Shown here: piece after piece, positions 24,709-34,295 of the stretch | Layout of the letters: each line of letters starts with the position of its first letter | How positions within the stretch are numbered: the stretch's first letter is position 1 | Assembly: GCA_964446835.1 (NCBI GenBank) | Contig: CAYUQT010000002.1 | Span: 1 to 64,000, forward strand | Reading direction: 5' to 3' | DNA: 64,000 nt | Source: CAYUQT01 sp964446835 | GTDB lineage: Bacteria; Planctomycetota; Phycisphaerae; UBA1845; JAFGLZ01 | Program-made: the position numbers and the translations under genes | Notes under the pieces: generated by a model | Seen by the model: the letters and a program-made list of their open reading frames with translations, nothing else | What the model was told of the DNA's origin: nothing | Databases searched by the model: none

Positions 24709-26376
24709 TCACTGCCCTGTCGGACCTGATGCTGTCATTGCCTTCGTTCCCACGGTATCGATATGTGTGATGAAGCCCGGGCCGCCGGCTGCGACGTACC
24801 CGTGGCTCGCTCCTGACTCGTCGGGAGAGACCCAGAAGGAGTAGAGCCGCCCGTTGCGAAGGTGGAAGCGAAGGCAGACTTCCTTGCCCGCAACGCAGGA
24901 CAGGTCCGTGATGCCCTGCCAGTTCAGCCTGGCGATTGTCCGGTCCGTTCGGACGGGGATGCATCTCTCCTTCGAGAACGATTCAATGACCTGTCCTTTG
25001 CCGTCGAGGACCTCCGCCCTGAGTTCCCCTTCTGTCACCGCCACGTTTGCGAACAGGTACCGGCCCGAGAACCGCAATGGGCAGGTGGTAAGCGCCCCTT
25101 CCTCGGGTCCCGCTTCCATCGAAGCGAATCCATCTCTTCGGAGGATTGCCAAACCGGTGCCGGCATCAGCCTCGCTGTGACATTTCTCCCGGCCGAGTCG
25201 CGCGGAGCCTGCCCGGGCACTGAAGTAGAAATGGAGCTTGTCTTCCACAACGAGGCAGATCCCACCTGCAGACTGAATGTTGCCCCAGTTCCAGTCACCG
25301 CGGCGTTCGGAGACACCGATGAACGGTTTTCGGCATGGCCGGTCCCAGTTGAATCCGTCGCGGCTGAAGCCCAGAAGGACTTCGTTGCGTTTGGGCCTCT
25401 CTTTGTTCTCCTTTCCGTAGTAAGTCTGGAGGATCGAGAATGCACCGAGCATCACGCTCTCGTAGGCTACGGCGTCGAGGTTGTAGATCTTCGAGGAACC
25501 GATGTCCTTGAGCGGCCACTGCGGGTCGAGGCGATCGCAGGTCGCCCACAGATAGGGCTCCTCCATCTTTGACCACATGGGCGACTTCAGAAGATCCGCC
25601 AGCTCCCAATATCGGCGGATTCGCTCCTCGTCACTCACGCCCGCGACACGACCGACTGACTTGAGGCTGTAGACCCATACTTTGCGAAACGGATTGTAGA
25701 AGACGGTACTCCGATCGTTGCACGCACCGGCCCAGCGAACATCGTTGCTCCAGTGAACGCCATCGGAGGAGACGCTCAGGACCAAGCCCCGTCGAGGTGA
25801 CTTCTGAAAGCGGAACATCTTGTACCGCCGCCCGGGATCCGAGTCGTCGAGGTCGAGCCACACCGTGCAAGAATCCCGGTTGCCTGTATGAACAACATTG
25901 GTTCCCGCCACGACACCCCAGTCCGGCTTCTCCCAATGAATTCCATCCTTGGAGATAGCCAGACAGGTAGAATCCAGGACGCCGGCCATGTACCACATCT
26001 TGAACAGCCGGTCCTTGGGGTCGTACCACACGCCGTCGCTGAACGGAATCGCATGGGGTCCCACGTAGCCCCGCCACTCGCCCTTCCGCTCCCACGCTCT
26101 ATCGGGGACAAGCACCGGGCTATTCGGGTGAATTTCGGCTGCATGAAACACCCGTCTGAGCGATGTCTGCTGGATCAGGAAGTCATCGACGAAGAGCTGG
26201 CGTCCAAGATCGATGGGGATCACCGCCGGTCGGGACTTCAGGTAAGGTACGGACTGGGGGTCGAACGACAGCTCGCTCAGCTTGGGTGGCCAACGGTCCG
26301 GCAGTTCGATTCCATTGTACAGCGGCTGGGCCGCCATACCCGCAGCGCACACGGTGACGATCAGCAGTACCATCAT
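24709..26376 (-). CDS. Secreted five-bladed beta-propeller glycosidase-like protein
   Basis: The 555-residue protein begins with a signal peptide (MMVLLIVTVCAAGMAAQ). Its body resembles the GH32/GH43-type five-bladed propeller found in many planctomycete secreted proteins. Repeated blade motifs are visible, such as 'WYDPKDRLFKMWYM', 'AISKDGIHWEKP', 'SVSSDGVHWS', 'GFSRDGFNWDRP' and 'VVEDKLHFYFSAR'. A C-terminal beta-sandwich follows. Whether the acidic catalytic triad of GH43 is intact cannot be judged by eye, so it may be an enzyme or a binding protein. GGAGG nine bases before the ATG fixes the start. It is divergent from the FG-GAP protein gene. Confidence 0.7.
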   Translation of the reverse strand: MMVLLIVTVCAAGMAAQPLYNGIELPDRWPPKLSELSFDPQSVPYLKSRPAVIPIDLGRQLFVDDFLIQQTSLRRVFHAAEIHPNSPVLVPDRAWERKGEWRGYVGPHAIPFSDGVWYDPKDRLFKMWYMAGVLDSTCLAISKDGIHWEKPDWGVVAGTNVVHTGNRDSCTVWLDLDDSDPGRRYKMFRFQKSPRRGLVLSVSSDGVHWSNDVRWAGACNDRSTVFYNPFRKVWVYSLKSVGRVAGVSDEERIRRYWELADLLKSPMWSKMEEPYLWATCDRLDPQWPLKDIGSSKIYNLDAVAYESVMLGAFSILQTYYGKENKERPKRNEVLLGFSRDGFNWDRPCRKPFIGVSERRGDWNWGNIQSAGGICLVVEDKLHFYFSARAGSARLGREKCHSEADAGTGLAILRRDGFASMEAGPEEGALTTCPLRFSGRYLFANVAVTEGELRAEVLDGKGQVIESFSKERCIPVRTDRTIARLNWQGITDLSCVAGKEVCLRFHLRNGRLYSFWVSPDESGASHGYVAAGGPGFITHIDTVGTKAMTASGPTGQ

Positions 26377-26505
26377 GGCGATGTTCCTCCCGAATGAAGA
26401 GTGCGAAGGCCCGACGAGACCCAGGACACAGTGTATAATCTCTTCCCAGTCGTACGACAACCACAGCACGAGAGCCGTTCGAGGTTGCCGGAAAGGACTC
26501 TGCCG

Positions 26506-27801
26506 ATGAATCACAGGTGTCTCCTTGCGAGTCTGCTTCTTGTCGCCGCTTTTGTTGCCCCACTTTCATCCGCTGAGACCATCAAGATCGAGGAGATCGC
26601 GGAGGTGGCCTCTGACTGGTCGGGACAGGTGGTGGCCGGCGTCGACCAGAGTTACGCTGGATGGGATGTCGAGATCGGCGACGCCGACAATGATGGCAAG
26701 AATGAGATTCTGACGACGGGCTGCCCGGACAGCCGTCTCTATCTGTTCAAACAAGCAGCCGACGGCTGGAGTGCGCGCCAGCTAGCCGATCGACTCGCCC
26801 GACGGTTTCCGGGAATGGGGCTGGCCGTCAAGGTGGTTGACCTCAACTGCGACGGCAAGAACGAGGTGATCCTGGGCACAGGTCAGGAAGGCCCGGGTAC
26901 GGCCCTGTTCTATGTATTCCAAACCGACGGCGTACGTCTGGTGAAGAAACTGTCCAGCCAGCCCGAGTGCAACAAGAGTGCCTATACGCACAACCTGGCG
27001 GCATACGATCTGAATGGCGACGGTGTGCTCGAAGTCATTTCAGCGTACTGCGGCGGGGGCGAGATCATCCGTTACGACATGGACAAGGAGCTGACTCGTA
27101 TCAGTGCCCGGAAGATCCACAATCTTTCCGGCTCAGGCGAGGAATCTCTGATTGCCGACGTCGATAACGACGGGAAGGTGGAGTACATCACTTCGAACAG
27201 TTTCCGCGCGGGCAAGGCTCGTGTGGAGATATTCGACTTCAACTCTCGCGGTGAACTGATCTCCGGCCCACGATGCGTCATTGACGGCGTCGGTGGACAG
27301 GGCTGTTTCTACGCCAGCATCATGGTGGGCGACGTTGACAACGACGGTCGGAACGAAATGGTTGTCGGCTGGAAACAAGAGCAGAAGGTAAACCGTGCCA
27401 CCGTGATCGGCTATCGGATCGTCAAGACGGAGGCTCAGCCGATCTACACGTTTGAGAAGAACACAGAAGACCTGGACATGGCCTATTTCGAGAAGATGAT
27501 GGCGATTGCCGATGCCGACAACGACGGTCGGAACGAGTTGGTGATTTCGACGCGAGGCGACAACATTTCTGAATTCATCACGAGCCGTCACCTGGGCCAG
27601 GTGTTTCTGTACAGAGTGGGAGACTCCGGCAGGATCAAACGGGACCTGCTCGTCAAGTATCGTCCGGACAAGGCAGAATCGTCATGGCTGGCCGTCGGCG
27701 ACGCCGACAACGATGGGAAAAACGAGGTGATTCTGGCCACCGGTAAGGGAGATCGTACGAAGCCGGGGACTTCGTACGTACTGCTCATCGAACGGCGATA
27801 G
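26506..27801 (+). CDS. Secreted FG-GAP/VCBS-type beta-propeller protein
   Basis: The 431-residue protein has a clear signal peptide (LLASLLLVAAFVAPLSSA). About seven repeats follow, each with a calcium-binding loop of the form D-x-D-N-D-G-x-x-E. Examples are GDADNDGKNE, ADVDNDGKVE, GDVDNDGRNE and ADADNDGRNE. Two loops have variants (DLNCDGKNE, DLNGDGVLE). This is the integrin-like FG-GAP propeller used for adhesion or ligand binding, stabilised by calcium. No catalytic domain is attached. AAGGA eight bases before the ATG supports the start. A TATAAT hexamer about 70 bases upstream could be its -10 box, but no -35 is evident. Confidence 0.8.
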   Translation: MNHRCLLASLLLVAAFVAPLSSAETIKIEEIAEVASDWSGQVVAGVDQSYAGWDVEIGDADNDGKNEILTTGCPDSRLYLFKQAADGWSARQLADRLARRFPGMGLAVKVVDLNCDGKNEVILGTGQEGPGTALFYVFQTDGVRLVKKLSSQPECNKSAYTHNLAAYDLNGDGVLEVISAYCGGGEIIRYDMDKELTRISARKIHNLSGSGEESLIADVDNDGKVEYITSNSFRAGKARVEIFDFNSRGELISGPRCVIDGVGGQGCFYASIMVGDVDNDGRNEMVVGWKQEQKVNRATVIGYRIVKTEAQPIYTFEKNTEDLDMAYFEKMMAIADADNDGRNELVISTRGDNISEFITSRHLGQVFLYRVGDSGRIKRDLLVKYRPDKAESSWLAVGDADNDGKNEVILATGKGDRTKPGTSYVLLIERR

Positions 27802-27855
27802 TATATGGGTTGTGTACGATGACTCGCAGTGTTGTGCTAAAAGAGCAGTAGTAGC

Positions 27856-27883
27856 TTGGCTATCGCGTTAGGATCCGTATAAT
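27856..27883 (+). promoter_or_regulatory. Sigma70-like promoter for the YhcH-family gene
   Basis: TTGGCT (four of six) and a perfect TATAAT are separated by 16 bases. The TATAAT lies inside a CGTATAATACG palindrome. Transcription would begin about 60 bases before the YhcH-family ATG. Confidence 0.5.
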
Positions 27884-27950
27884 ACGAATCGGCAGGCACG
27901 GAGGATACCCAAGTGCCTCCGGATACCGTCATGGTTACTGGGGACGTCAG

Positions 27951-28397
27951 ATGATTCTGGATCGGCTCGAACAACTAAACCGTTACACCGCTCTGCATCC
28001 GCTGTTCGGCAAGGCGTTTGAATTTCTGCATCAAGCGGGACTCAAGGCGCTGAGTATCGGTCGACACGAGATCGACGGTGACCGTCTGTTTGCGATCGTG
28101 GGTCACGACCAGGCCCGGTCGCGCGAGAAGTCGAAGCTGGAGGCTCACCGGAAGTACATAGACATTCAAGCCGTCCTGCTCGGCACGGATGAGATGGGTT
28201 GGAAGAACGTCCATCAATGCCGCAAGTCCGACGGCGGTTACAGTGATGAGAAGGACGTCGAGTTCTTCCTGGACTCTCCCGATGCGTGGGTTCCGGTCAC
28301 CCCGGGGTGCTTTGCGATTTTCTTCCCGGAGGATGCGCACGCCCCCCTTGTCGGCATGGGCGAGCTGATCAAGGTTGTCGTGAAGGTGGCAATCTAG
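27951..28397 (+). CDS. YhcH/YjgK/YiaL (DUF386) family protein
   Basis: The 148-residue protein matches the YhcH/YiaL family, a cupin-like beta-sandwich. Typical features are the 'EAHRKYIDIQ' segment, the 'FFLDSP' strand, 'FAIFFPEDAHAP' and a C-terminal KVVVKV strand. The Glu and His residues in HRKYID and EDAHAP are the expected metal or ligand positions. Family members occur with sialic acid, ulosonate or host-glycan catabolism and are thought to help sugar anomer or isomer handling; the exact reaction is not settled. It is a single-gene unit with its own promoter. No signal peptide is present, so it acts in the cytoplasm. Confidence 0.85.
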   Translation: MILDRLEQLNRYTALHPLFGKAFEFLHQAGLKALSIGRHEIDGDRLFAIVGHDQARSREKSKLEAHRKYIDIQAVLLGTDEMGWKNVHQCRKSDGGYSDEKDVEFFLDSPDAWVPVTPGCFAIFFPEDAHAPLVGMGELIKVVVKVAI

Positions 28398-28762
28398 TGA
28401 TCCGTCCCCTGTTGTGTGTGTGACCAGGACCCCATCGTGTGACTGCCTCTCGGATTCAGGATGACGAGCCGAATTATTTGCCACGTGCCGGATCGTGGGG
28501 TATGTCCCTTCCGGTGTGCAGGGAAAGGGCTCATCCGTACCTCTTGGCTGAGCAGTCTCTGTAAGGGATCGGAAGACCGTCAACCCCACGCATGACGGGC
28601 ATCTCCTCAGCCGTCGATCTGAACTCGGCGCGGACTCTATCGGGCGATCGCGGTTTGACTGAGCTCCGGCAGCTCTCTGAGCAGGCATCGAGTCGTTAAG
28701 TCCCGTCCCTAACGGGAGCCACAACCAAGTCACTCTGTCATCAACTGATCAGGAGGTCCGAC
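28398..28762. other. Long leader / intergenic region before the C25 peptidase
   Basis: No gene is supported here. A weak promoter candidate is TTGCCA at 28478 with TATGTC 17 bases later. A 6-bp hairpin (TCCCGT with ACGGGA, loop CCCTA) lies at 28701-28717 without a T-run. I compared the region with common riboswitch cores from memory and saw no match. It could be a long 5' leader of the peptidase gene. Confidence 0.4.
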
Positions 28763-30940
28763 ATGAAGGCCCTGCAGAACCCAGCCCGCAGACGGAATCG
28801 GCGAAACGTGTTCAGAGAGGTGTTGACTTTAGGGGCGGCGCTAGGCTTGCTGGCTAGCGCCGCCGCTACTGCGGGAGTCCTGAGTGCTCCGGTTCGTCTG
28901 GGTGTGCAGGGAGACCCGAACACCGGGCGCATCGTCCTGAACTACGACATCGAGAACTACAGCATACAACGCATTCCGATCGAGGATCGGACTTACACGT
29001 TGATCTCGCTAGACAAGGCCGTCAATGACAACCCCAGGGGAGCCCCCGATCTGCCCTGGATTGCCCGTAGCGTCATCATCCCGAACGATGCCGCCATGAC
29101 GGCCCAACTCGTGCGGGCACATTGGCTGGAGATCAAGGATGTCGACATCCTTCCGTCAAGAGGCAAGATCTCTCGTGAGATCGATCCTTCCGGGGTCCCC
29201 TACGTCTTCGGGGACGCCTACAAGATCAGTGCGTCGTATCCTGAATCGCCTGTCACCATGGGATCCCCCTATGTCTTTCGAGGATACCGCGGGGTGGTGG
29301 TCAAGTTCTGTCCGTTTCAGTACAACCCCGTGACACGTGTGTTGCGTTTCTGCACCAAGGCCATTGTCGAGGTGGTCAAGACCGGTCAGTCCAAGATCAA
29401 CGTCCTTGGCCGAAGCAAGCCGACAACCATCTTAGAGAACCTGGCCTTCAGCCCGCTCTATCAGCACCAGTTCGAGAACTACACACTCGATCCGAACCTG
29501 ATCATTACGGACCCGAACTCCTTCACCACGACGCCCGTCTGGGGTCGGATGTTGGTTATCTGTCACGATGCGTGGGTAGCCAACATGAACCCATTTGTGA
29601 CCCACAAGAACAACATCGGTCTGGAGACCACGGTGGTCGGTGTTGGAACGATTCCCGGTGGGAACACGCCGACGGCCATCAAGAACTATATTCAGTCTGT
29701 CTACGATGACACGGGACTCGACTATGTGCTGCTGGTGGGCGACTCGACACAGGTGGCCACTCCCAATGTGATTGCCAATGGCCAGAACGGGGCCTCCGAC
29801 CCCATGTACGCCCTGCTGGGCGGTTCGGACAGCTACCCCGATATTTCGGTCGGACGATTCTCGGCCGAGACGGCCGAGCAGGTTGACACCCAGGTTGCCC
29901 GATCGGTGGCCTATGAGGCGGGGGCCGCCCCCTCGCAAGCCTGGTGCAAACAGGGCATCGGTATCGCATCGAGCCAGGGCCCGGGCGACGACGGAGAGCG
30001 GGACTACGAACACATCGACAACATCCGAACGCAACTTCTCGGCGCGTGGTACACCGCCGTCGATCAGGTCTACGATCCGACCGCCACGGCAGATGCTGTG
30101 ACCAATGCCGTAAACGCCGGCCGGGGCATCATCAACTATTGCGGTCACGGGAGCGTTACGGGCTGGACCAGCAGCGGGTTCGGCAGCACGCACATTACGA
30201 ACCTGAATAACGCCGGGATGCTGCCGATGATCTTCAGTGTGGCTTGTGTGAACGGCCGATTCAACGGAACCACCTGCTTCGCCGAGACGTGGTTGCGATC
30301 CACGCGCGACGGCGAGCCTATCGGGGCTGTGGCGGCCTACATGTCCTCGATCAATCAATCCTGGAGTCCACCCATGTCGGCCCAGGATGCCTTTGCGGAT
30401 CTCCTTGTGCACAGGGCCAATATGAGCTTTGGCGATCTGTGCTACGCCGCCTCATGTGAGATGATCGACCAATATGGTGTTGACGGCGTGGACATGTTCA
30501 ACACATGGCACGTCTTCGGCGACCCATCGTTGCGTGTCCTGCCGCAGTGGATGTTGGACCCGAACATGCTTCTGAGGGTCTTTGAGCTGTTCGAGGTGTC
30601 GATCATCTTCCCGTGGCCGCCCGAGCCTACTGATGCACCTCAGCCAGAAGACCTCGGCGATGTTGTGATCGAGACCATCAACGCACTCCAGAAGAGAATC
30701 ACGGCAACGCCGAAGGCGGGAGCCGTCTTCACACGATGGGAGGGCGACGTTCCTGAGAGCTTGGCCACCACCAATCCGTTGGTTCTCTCGCTCGATCGGA
30801 ACCTGACGATCACCCCCGTGTTCTCACAGCAGCAGAACCTTCCGACGATTCCCTGCTTACCCACAGCGGGCTTCCTGGGGACGGTGCTGACGATTCTGGC
30901 CTGGCCGATCCTGCGAAAGAGGGGACCCTCGGGACCCTGA
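28763..30940 (+). CDS. Gingipain-like C25 cysteine peptidase with C-terminal anchor
   Basis: This 725-residue protein has a signal peptide, a propeptide-like N-terminal region and a caspase-fold C25 peptidase domain. The catalytic pair is visible: His462 in NYCGHGS and Cys495 in FSVACVNG, with the usual spacing of about 30 residues. The domain ends at 'WHVFGDPSLRV', also typical. A small beta repeat follows ('ITATPKAGAVFTRWEGDVP', 'LVLSLDRNLTITPVF'), then a tail with PCLP, a hydrophobic helix and RKRG that may serve surface anchoring. AGGAGG six bases before the ATG fixes the start. It stands alone. A role in surface protein processing or peptide nutrition is plausible. Confidence 0.85.
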   Translation: MKALQNPARRRNRRNVFREVLTLGAALGLLASAAATAGVLSAPVRLGVQGDPNTGRIVLNYDIENYSIQRIPIEDRTYTLISLDKAVNDNPRGAPDLPWIARSVIIPNDAAMTAQLVRAHWLEIKDVDILPSRGKISREIDPSGVPYVFGDAYKISASYPESPVTMGSPYVFRGYRGVVVKFCPFQYNPVTRVLRFCTKAIVEVVKTGQSKINVLGRSKPTTILENLAFSPLYQHQFENYTLDPNLIITDPNSFTTTPVWGRMLVICHDAWVANMNPFVTHKNNIGLETTVVGVGTIPGGNTPTAIKNYIQSVYDDTGLDYVLLVGDSTQVATPNVIANGQNGASDPMYALLGGSDSYPDISVGRFSAETAEQVDTQVARSVAYEAGAAPSQAWCKQGIGIASSQGPGDDGERDYEHIDNIRTQLLGAWYTAVDQVYDPTATADAVTNAVNAGRGIINYCGHGSVTGWTSSGFGSTHITNLNNAGMLPMIFSVACVNGRFNGTTCFAETWLRSTRDGEPIGAVAAYMSSINQSWSPPMSAQDAFADLLVHRANMSFGDLCYAASCEMIDQYGVDGVDMFNTWHVFGDPSLRVLPQWMLDPNMLLRVFELFEVSIIFPWPPEPTDAPQPEDLGDVVIETINALQKRITATPKAGAVFTRWEGDVPESLATTNPLVLSLDRNLTITPVFSQQQNLPTIPCLPTAGFLGTVLTILAWPILRKRGPSGP

Positions 30941-31010
30941 TGATCGGGGAGGCCATGGCGGGACCACGAAGGCCGTGTATGACGGAACGGACCATCGCCG
31001 ATACGACGGC

Positions 31011-32324
31011 TCATGTGGGCGATGGCTCGGTATCCGCCGGTTCCGGCAGAAAGGCGGCCACGATGCCGACGGGCAGAAACAGGACGCTGGCGTAGAGCAG
31101 GGCCAGGCGGTAGTCGCCGATGTGGGAGAATAGTCCGAAGAAGACCGTCCCGAAGGCGGCCGCGATGCGCCCGATGTTGTAGCAGAAGCCCGCACCCGTC
31201 GTCCGCAGCAGAGTGGGAAACAGCGGCGGAAGATACATCGTGAATAGTGCAAAAACGCCCTGAAAAACACCAATGGCACCCAGGAAGTACATCATGACCT
31301 GCTGATTCCGGGGCACGATGTAACACGCCACCATGGCCAGGAAATAGCCCAGGCACATCACGGCGATCGCCCTTCGGTAGCCCAACCACCGGGCGATGGT
31401 GGCGGCCAGGAAATTGCCACCCACCGAGGTCAGCATGACCAGGATCATGGCCTTACTGACGAGTTGACCCACCTGCTGAGGCGCCCATCCTGCAACGTCG
31501 GGCAGGTTGCGGAGATGCTGGATATACCAGAAGAGAAAGGCCCAATGTCCGGTAAGCGAGAAGGCACAGACGGCAATAGTCAGGAGGGTGGTTCGTCGCA
31601 CCGGTCCCCGAAACAGTTCCGCGAATCCCGGTGTATTCTCCCTGCGATGCTCTTTGGCCGCATGCCATTCTTCCGACTCCGGTACGGACCGCCGGATCCA
31701 GAACACCATCAGGGCAGGCAGAACGCCGACCAGGAAAACGGCCCGGTTCTGACAACCGGCGAGACTCAGGAGATAGTAGGCGAAACACGCCACCAGGACG
31801 CCACAATTGCAGCCCGTCTGGAGGACTGCCGCAATCCAGGGGCGCCACGATCGGGGCCAGGTCTCGGAGAGGAGAGACGCACCCACGGCCCATTCCCCGC
31901 CGATGCCCAATGCGGCCAGGAATCGAAAGATAAACAGGTGCCACCAGGCCTCGGCGTAATAGGAGAGTCCGGTAAACGCCGCGTAGGTCAGGATGGTCAG
32001 CGCGAGGGTCCTGGTGCGTCCGAACCGATCGCCCAGCCGACCGAAGAACCCGCCGCCGAGGGCCCAGCCGATCAGAAAGGCCGCCTGTATCCAGGAGCCG
32101 TAGTAGCCCACACTGGCATCCCTGGCGGAGACACTGAGGAGCTCGGCCACGAAGGGCAACGCCACGAGGGTGTAGAGGTGCATGTCCATGCCGTCGAAGA
32201 GCCAGCCCAGCCAGGCGGCCAGACCTGACTTCAACTGACCGGAGCCGATATCTCGCCAACCGGTTGGTTGGCGGAGGAGAGGTGCCTCTGTGGCCACGGC
32301 CTGAATGGTGTCGGGTTCACGCAT
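31011..32324 (-). CDS. MFS transporter (sugar/acid:H+ symporter type)
   Basis: The 437-residue protein has twelve predicted transmembrane helices and the major facilitator motif A after helix two (GRLGDRFGRTR). Other family features are 'RFLAALGIGGEWAVG' between helices four and five and 'PESEEWH' near the central loop. These resemble the sialate/aromatic acid/sugar proton symporter branch. It sits downstream of a GH172-type hydrolase gene on the same strand, 158 bases away. Uptake of released sugars is a reasonable guess, but the substrate is not shown by sequence. The start ATG follows a weak purine-rich stretch. Confidence 0.85.
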   Translation of the reverse strand: MREPDTIQAVATEAPLLRQPTGWRDIGSGQLKSGLAAWLGWLFDGMDMHLYTLVALPFVAELLSVSARDASVGYYGSWIQAAFLIGWALGGGFFGRLGDRFGRTRTLALTILTYAAFTGLSYYAEAWWHLFIFRFLAALGIGGEWAVGASLLSETWPRSWRPWIAAVLQTGCNCGVLVACFAYYLLSLAGCQNRAVFLVGVLPALMVFWIRRSVPESEEWHAAKEHRRENTPGFAELFRGPVRRTTLLTIAVCAFSLTGHWAFLFWYIQHLRNLPDVAGWAPQQVGQLVSKAMILVMLTSVGGNFLAATIARWLGYRRAIAVMCLGYFLAMVACYIVPRNQQVMMYFLGAIGVFQGVFALFTMYLPPLFPTLLRTTGAGFCYNIGRIAAAFGTVFFGLFSHIGDYRLALLYASVLFLPVGIVAAFLPEPADTEPSPT

Positions 32325-32482
32325 GGCGGGCCCATGCTACACGGACGGGATACGCTCGCCAAGGCAGTGTCGGGGAATCTCCGGCGCCGGAGGCAGGGAT
32401 GTCAGTGGTTCTCAGCCATCGGCATGAATGCAGGGGCTCGGGTGAATCTGCGATTCTCGAATCACGCCTTTGGGGCACCGTT

Positions 32483-34252
32483 CTAGGGAACGGTCATTTC
32501 GCCACGGGCGTAAAGTTCAGGAAAACACCTTCCACGGGCCTTGTGGAATGGTATGCAGTTCTGCGACCACAGGCGTTTGACCGGCCAGCTCAACAGCCTG
32601 ACTCCAGAGGGGGATAGCCGAAACCACGCGTCGTCGGGCAAACCCGTGTGTTCTGTAGCCGCAGTCCATGCAGAGGCGTTGAATTCCGGCTTCTCCCATC
32701 CGTCTGGTCCTGTCGGGCTGATTTTCCATGCTTTGTCGGCCCGCAAGTCTCGGCCGGGAACATCAAGCCAGAGCTGGAAGGTGGCCGTCCGCTGATAGTG
32801 GAACGGCTGATCCTCCTGGCAGACGGCACGCACCGCGAACACGTGCTTGCCCTTCCCCGCCTCGACGCGAACGACCGGGAGGTCGCGCATGTTCCATGCA
32901 TCACCCTTGGCGATGCTCCGTCCGTCGATCCATACCTCGATTCCGCTGGAGGCATAGGCCTTCAGCAGGGCACGCCCGGGGGCCTCGAACAACCAGAGCT
33001 TGTCCTCGGCCGCCTTGGCCGCAGGACCGGAGCCGGAGGCAATCCTCCTATACTCGGCAACCGCTTCGTCCTTCTGTCCCGCCTGCTCCATGAGATCGGC
33101 AAGCCGACAGGCCAGGTCGACCGCCAACGGGTTCTTCGGATAGCGCTGCGCCAGCAACCGGATGGCCATCATCGCCCCCTGGAAGTCGTCCTTCTCCTCC
33201 GCCGTGCGAATCTGCTCCAATCCATGGGCATAGCTGTCCGGATGATCGATGGGGATACGATCTTCATATGCCGGCAGTTCCGGGTAAGGTTTGTGAGGCT
33301 CTGTCTGGTACCAGAAGGTGACCGTCGCGAAATCGTCGCTGCGGTATCCTACATCGTATCCTCGATTGCTCAGCGTGACCCGAAGGGCCTTCTGGAAGGC
33401 GATCGGATCGAGTAGGTGGAAGCGATACGCCGTCCACTTGCCGAATCCTTCGGGGGCGTGAACGCTCGTCCCCAGATACTGTGTCCGGAGGTTCGGCCGA
33501 TACCCCCACGCCTGGCCGTAGTAGTCTTCGCTACCGGTACCGGGGAGTGTGGGTTCGCTATCGCCATCCACATAGAAATCCTCGCGTCCCTCCACCCAGC
33601 TCATGCCTGCCAGAAGGTGAACGCTCCAGACGGTGCCGACGTACTTGCCCCTGCCGGAGGCGTCGCACATGACATGAGGGACTTCGCGAACCACAGGCCG
33701 AGCCCCGCGGTACGACGCATGCAGGCGAAGCGAGTCTTCGGGCAGTGTGACGTTTGCGTCGTAGTCGACATGCCAATACACGCCCTCGGCGTTCATGGGG
33801 GACTGGTTGTGGAGGACGAGCTTCGCCCGCTTGCCGAACGGCATCGGCAGATAGACGTTGAAGCCCGCACGAACGTCATTGGCATGGGGTGTCATCGAGA
33901 ACGCCGCGCACTCGAACGACCGCTGCACGCCATGTCCTACGGCGAAGAAATCTCCGAACGGGACCTCCAGGCTCGGTCGCCGCTCGTCATCCCAGTAGGC
34001 ACGAATCACCACACCCCGGTGAAACTTGGCGATCTGGTCGGGGTTGTCCAATGCCGCCGTGAACCAGATATGACGGATGACACCGGGACCGTTCAACTCG
34101 GCGATGGTCCTCTCCTGGCCTGCCGGAAGGTCCTGATGGGTGCCCGTCACACGACGCGGCCTGGCCGCCGACGGCACCCAGAGATCATCCAACATCGGAG
34201 ACGGTACGGCACTGTTTGACAGAGTCAGCATCAGCGGGAGCAGATGGAGCAT
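32483..34252 (-). CDS. Secreted GH172 (DUF2961) glycoside hydrolase with TPR-like insert
   Basis: The 589-residue protein has a signal peptide (LLPLMLTLSNSAVP) and a DUF2961/GH172 catalytic region. That region includes the hallmark segment GREDFYVDGDSEPTLPG followed by TGSEDYYGQAWG; the Glu residues in these loops are the likely catalytic pair. GH172 enzymes act on alpha-fructofuranosides and D-arabinofuranosides, usually as oligomers. After the catalytic part comes a short TPR-like helical stretch (about residues 340-390) and a beta-sandwich at the C-terminus. GGAGG eight bases before the ATG supports this start over the adjacent GTG. It follows the polyprenyl synthase gene by 43 bases. Confidence 0.85.
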   Translation of the reverse strand: MLHLLPLMLTLSNSAVPSPMLDDLWVPSAARPRRVTGTHQDLPAGQERTIAELNGPGVIRHIWFTAALDNPDQIAKFHRGVVIRAYWDDERRPSLEVPFGDFFAVGHGVQRSFECAAFSMTPHANDVRAGFNVYLPMPFGKRAKLVLHNQSPMNAEGVYWHVDYDANVTLPEDSLRLHASYRGARPVVREVPHVMCDASGRGKYVGTVWSVHLLAGMSWVEGREDFYVDGDSEPTLPGTGSEDYYGQAWGYRPNLRTQYLGTSVHAPEGFGKWTAYRFHLLDPIAFQKALRVTLSNRGYDVGYRSDDFATVTFWYQTEPHKPYPELPAYEDRIPIDHPDSYAHGLEQIRTAEEKDDFQGAMMAIRLLAQRYPKNPLAVDLACRLADLMEQAGQKDEAVAEYRRIASGSGPAAKAAEDKLWLFEAPGRALLKAYASSGIEVWIDGRSIAKGDAWNMRDLPVVRVEAGKGKHVFAVRAVCQEDQPFHYQRTATFQLWLDVPGRDLRADKAWKISPTGPDGWEKPEFNASAWTAATEHTGLPDDAWFRLSPSGVRLLSWPVKRLWSQNCIPFHKARGRCFPELYARGEMTVP

Positions 34253-34295
34253 CACGCCGTCCTCCTTCTTTGTGTTACGACACTCAGGATCTCTA

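Noticed and set aside
28398..28762. c-di-GMP or other riboswitch before the C25 peptidase
   Set aside because: Conserved core bases remembered for these classes could not be matched; only one weak hairpin is present.
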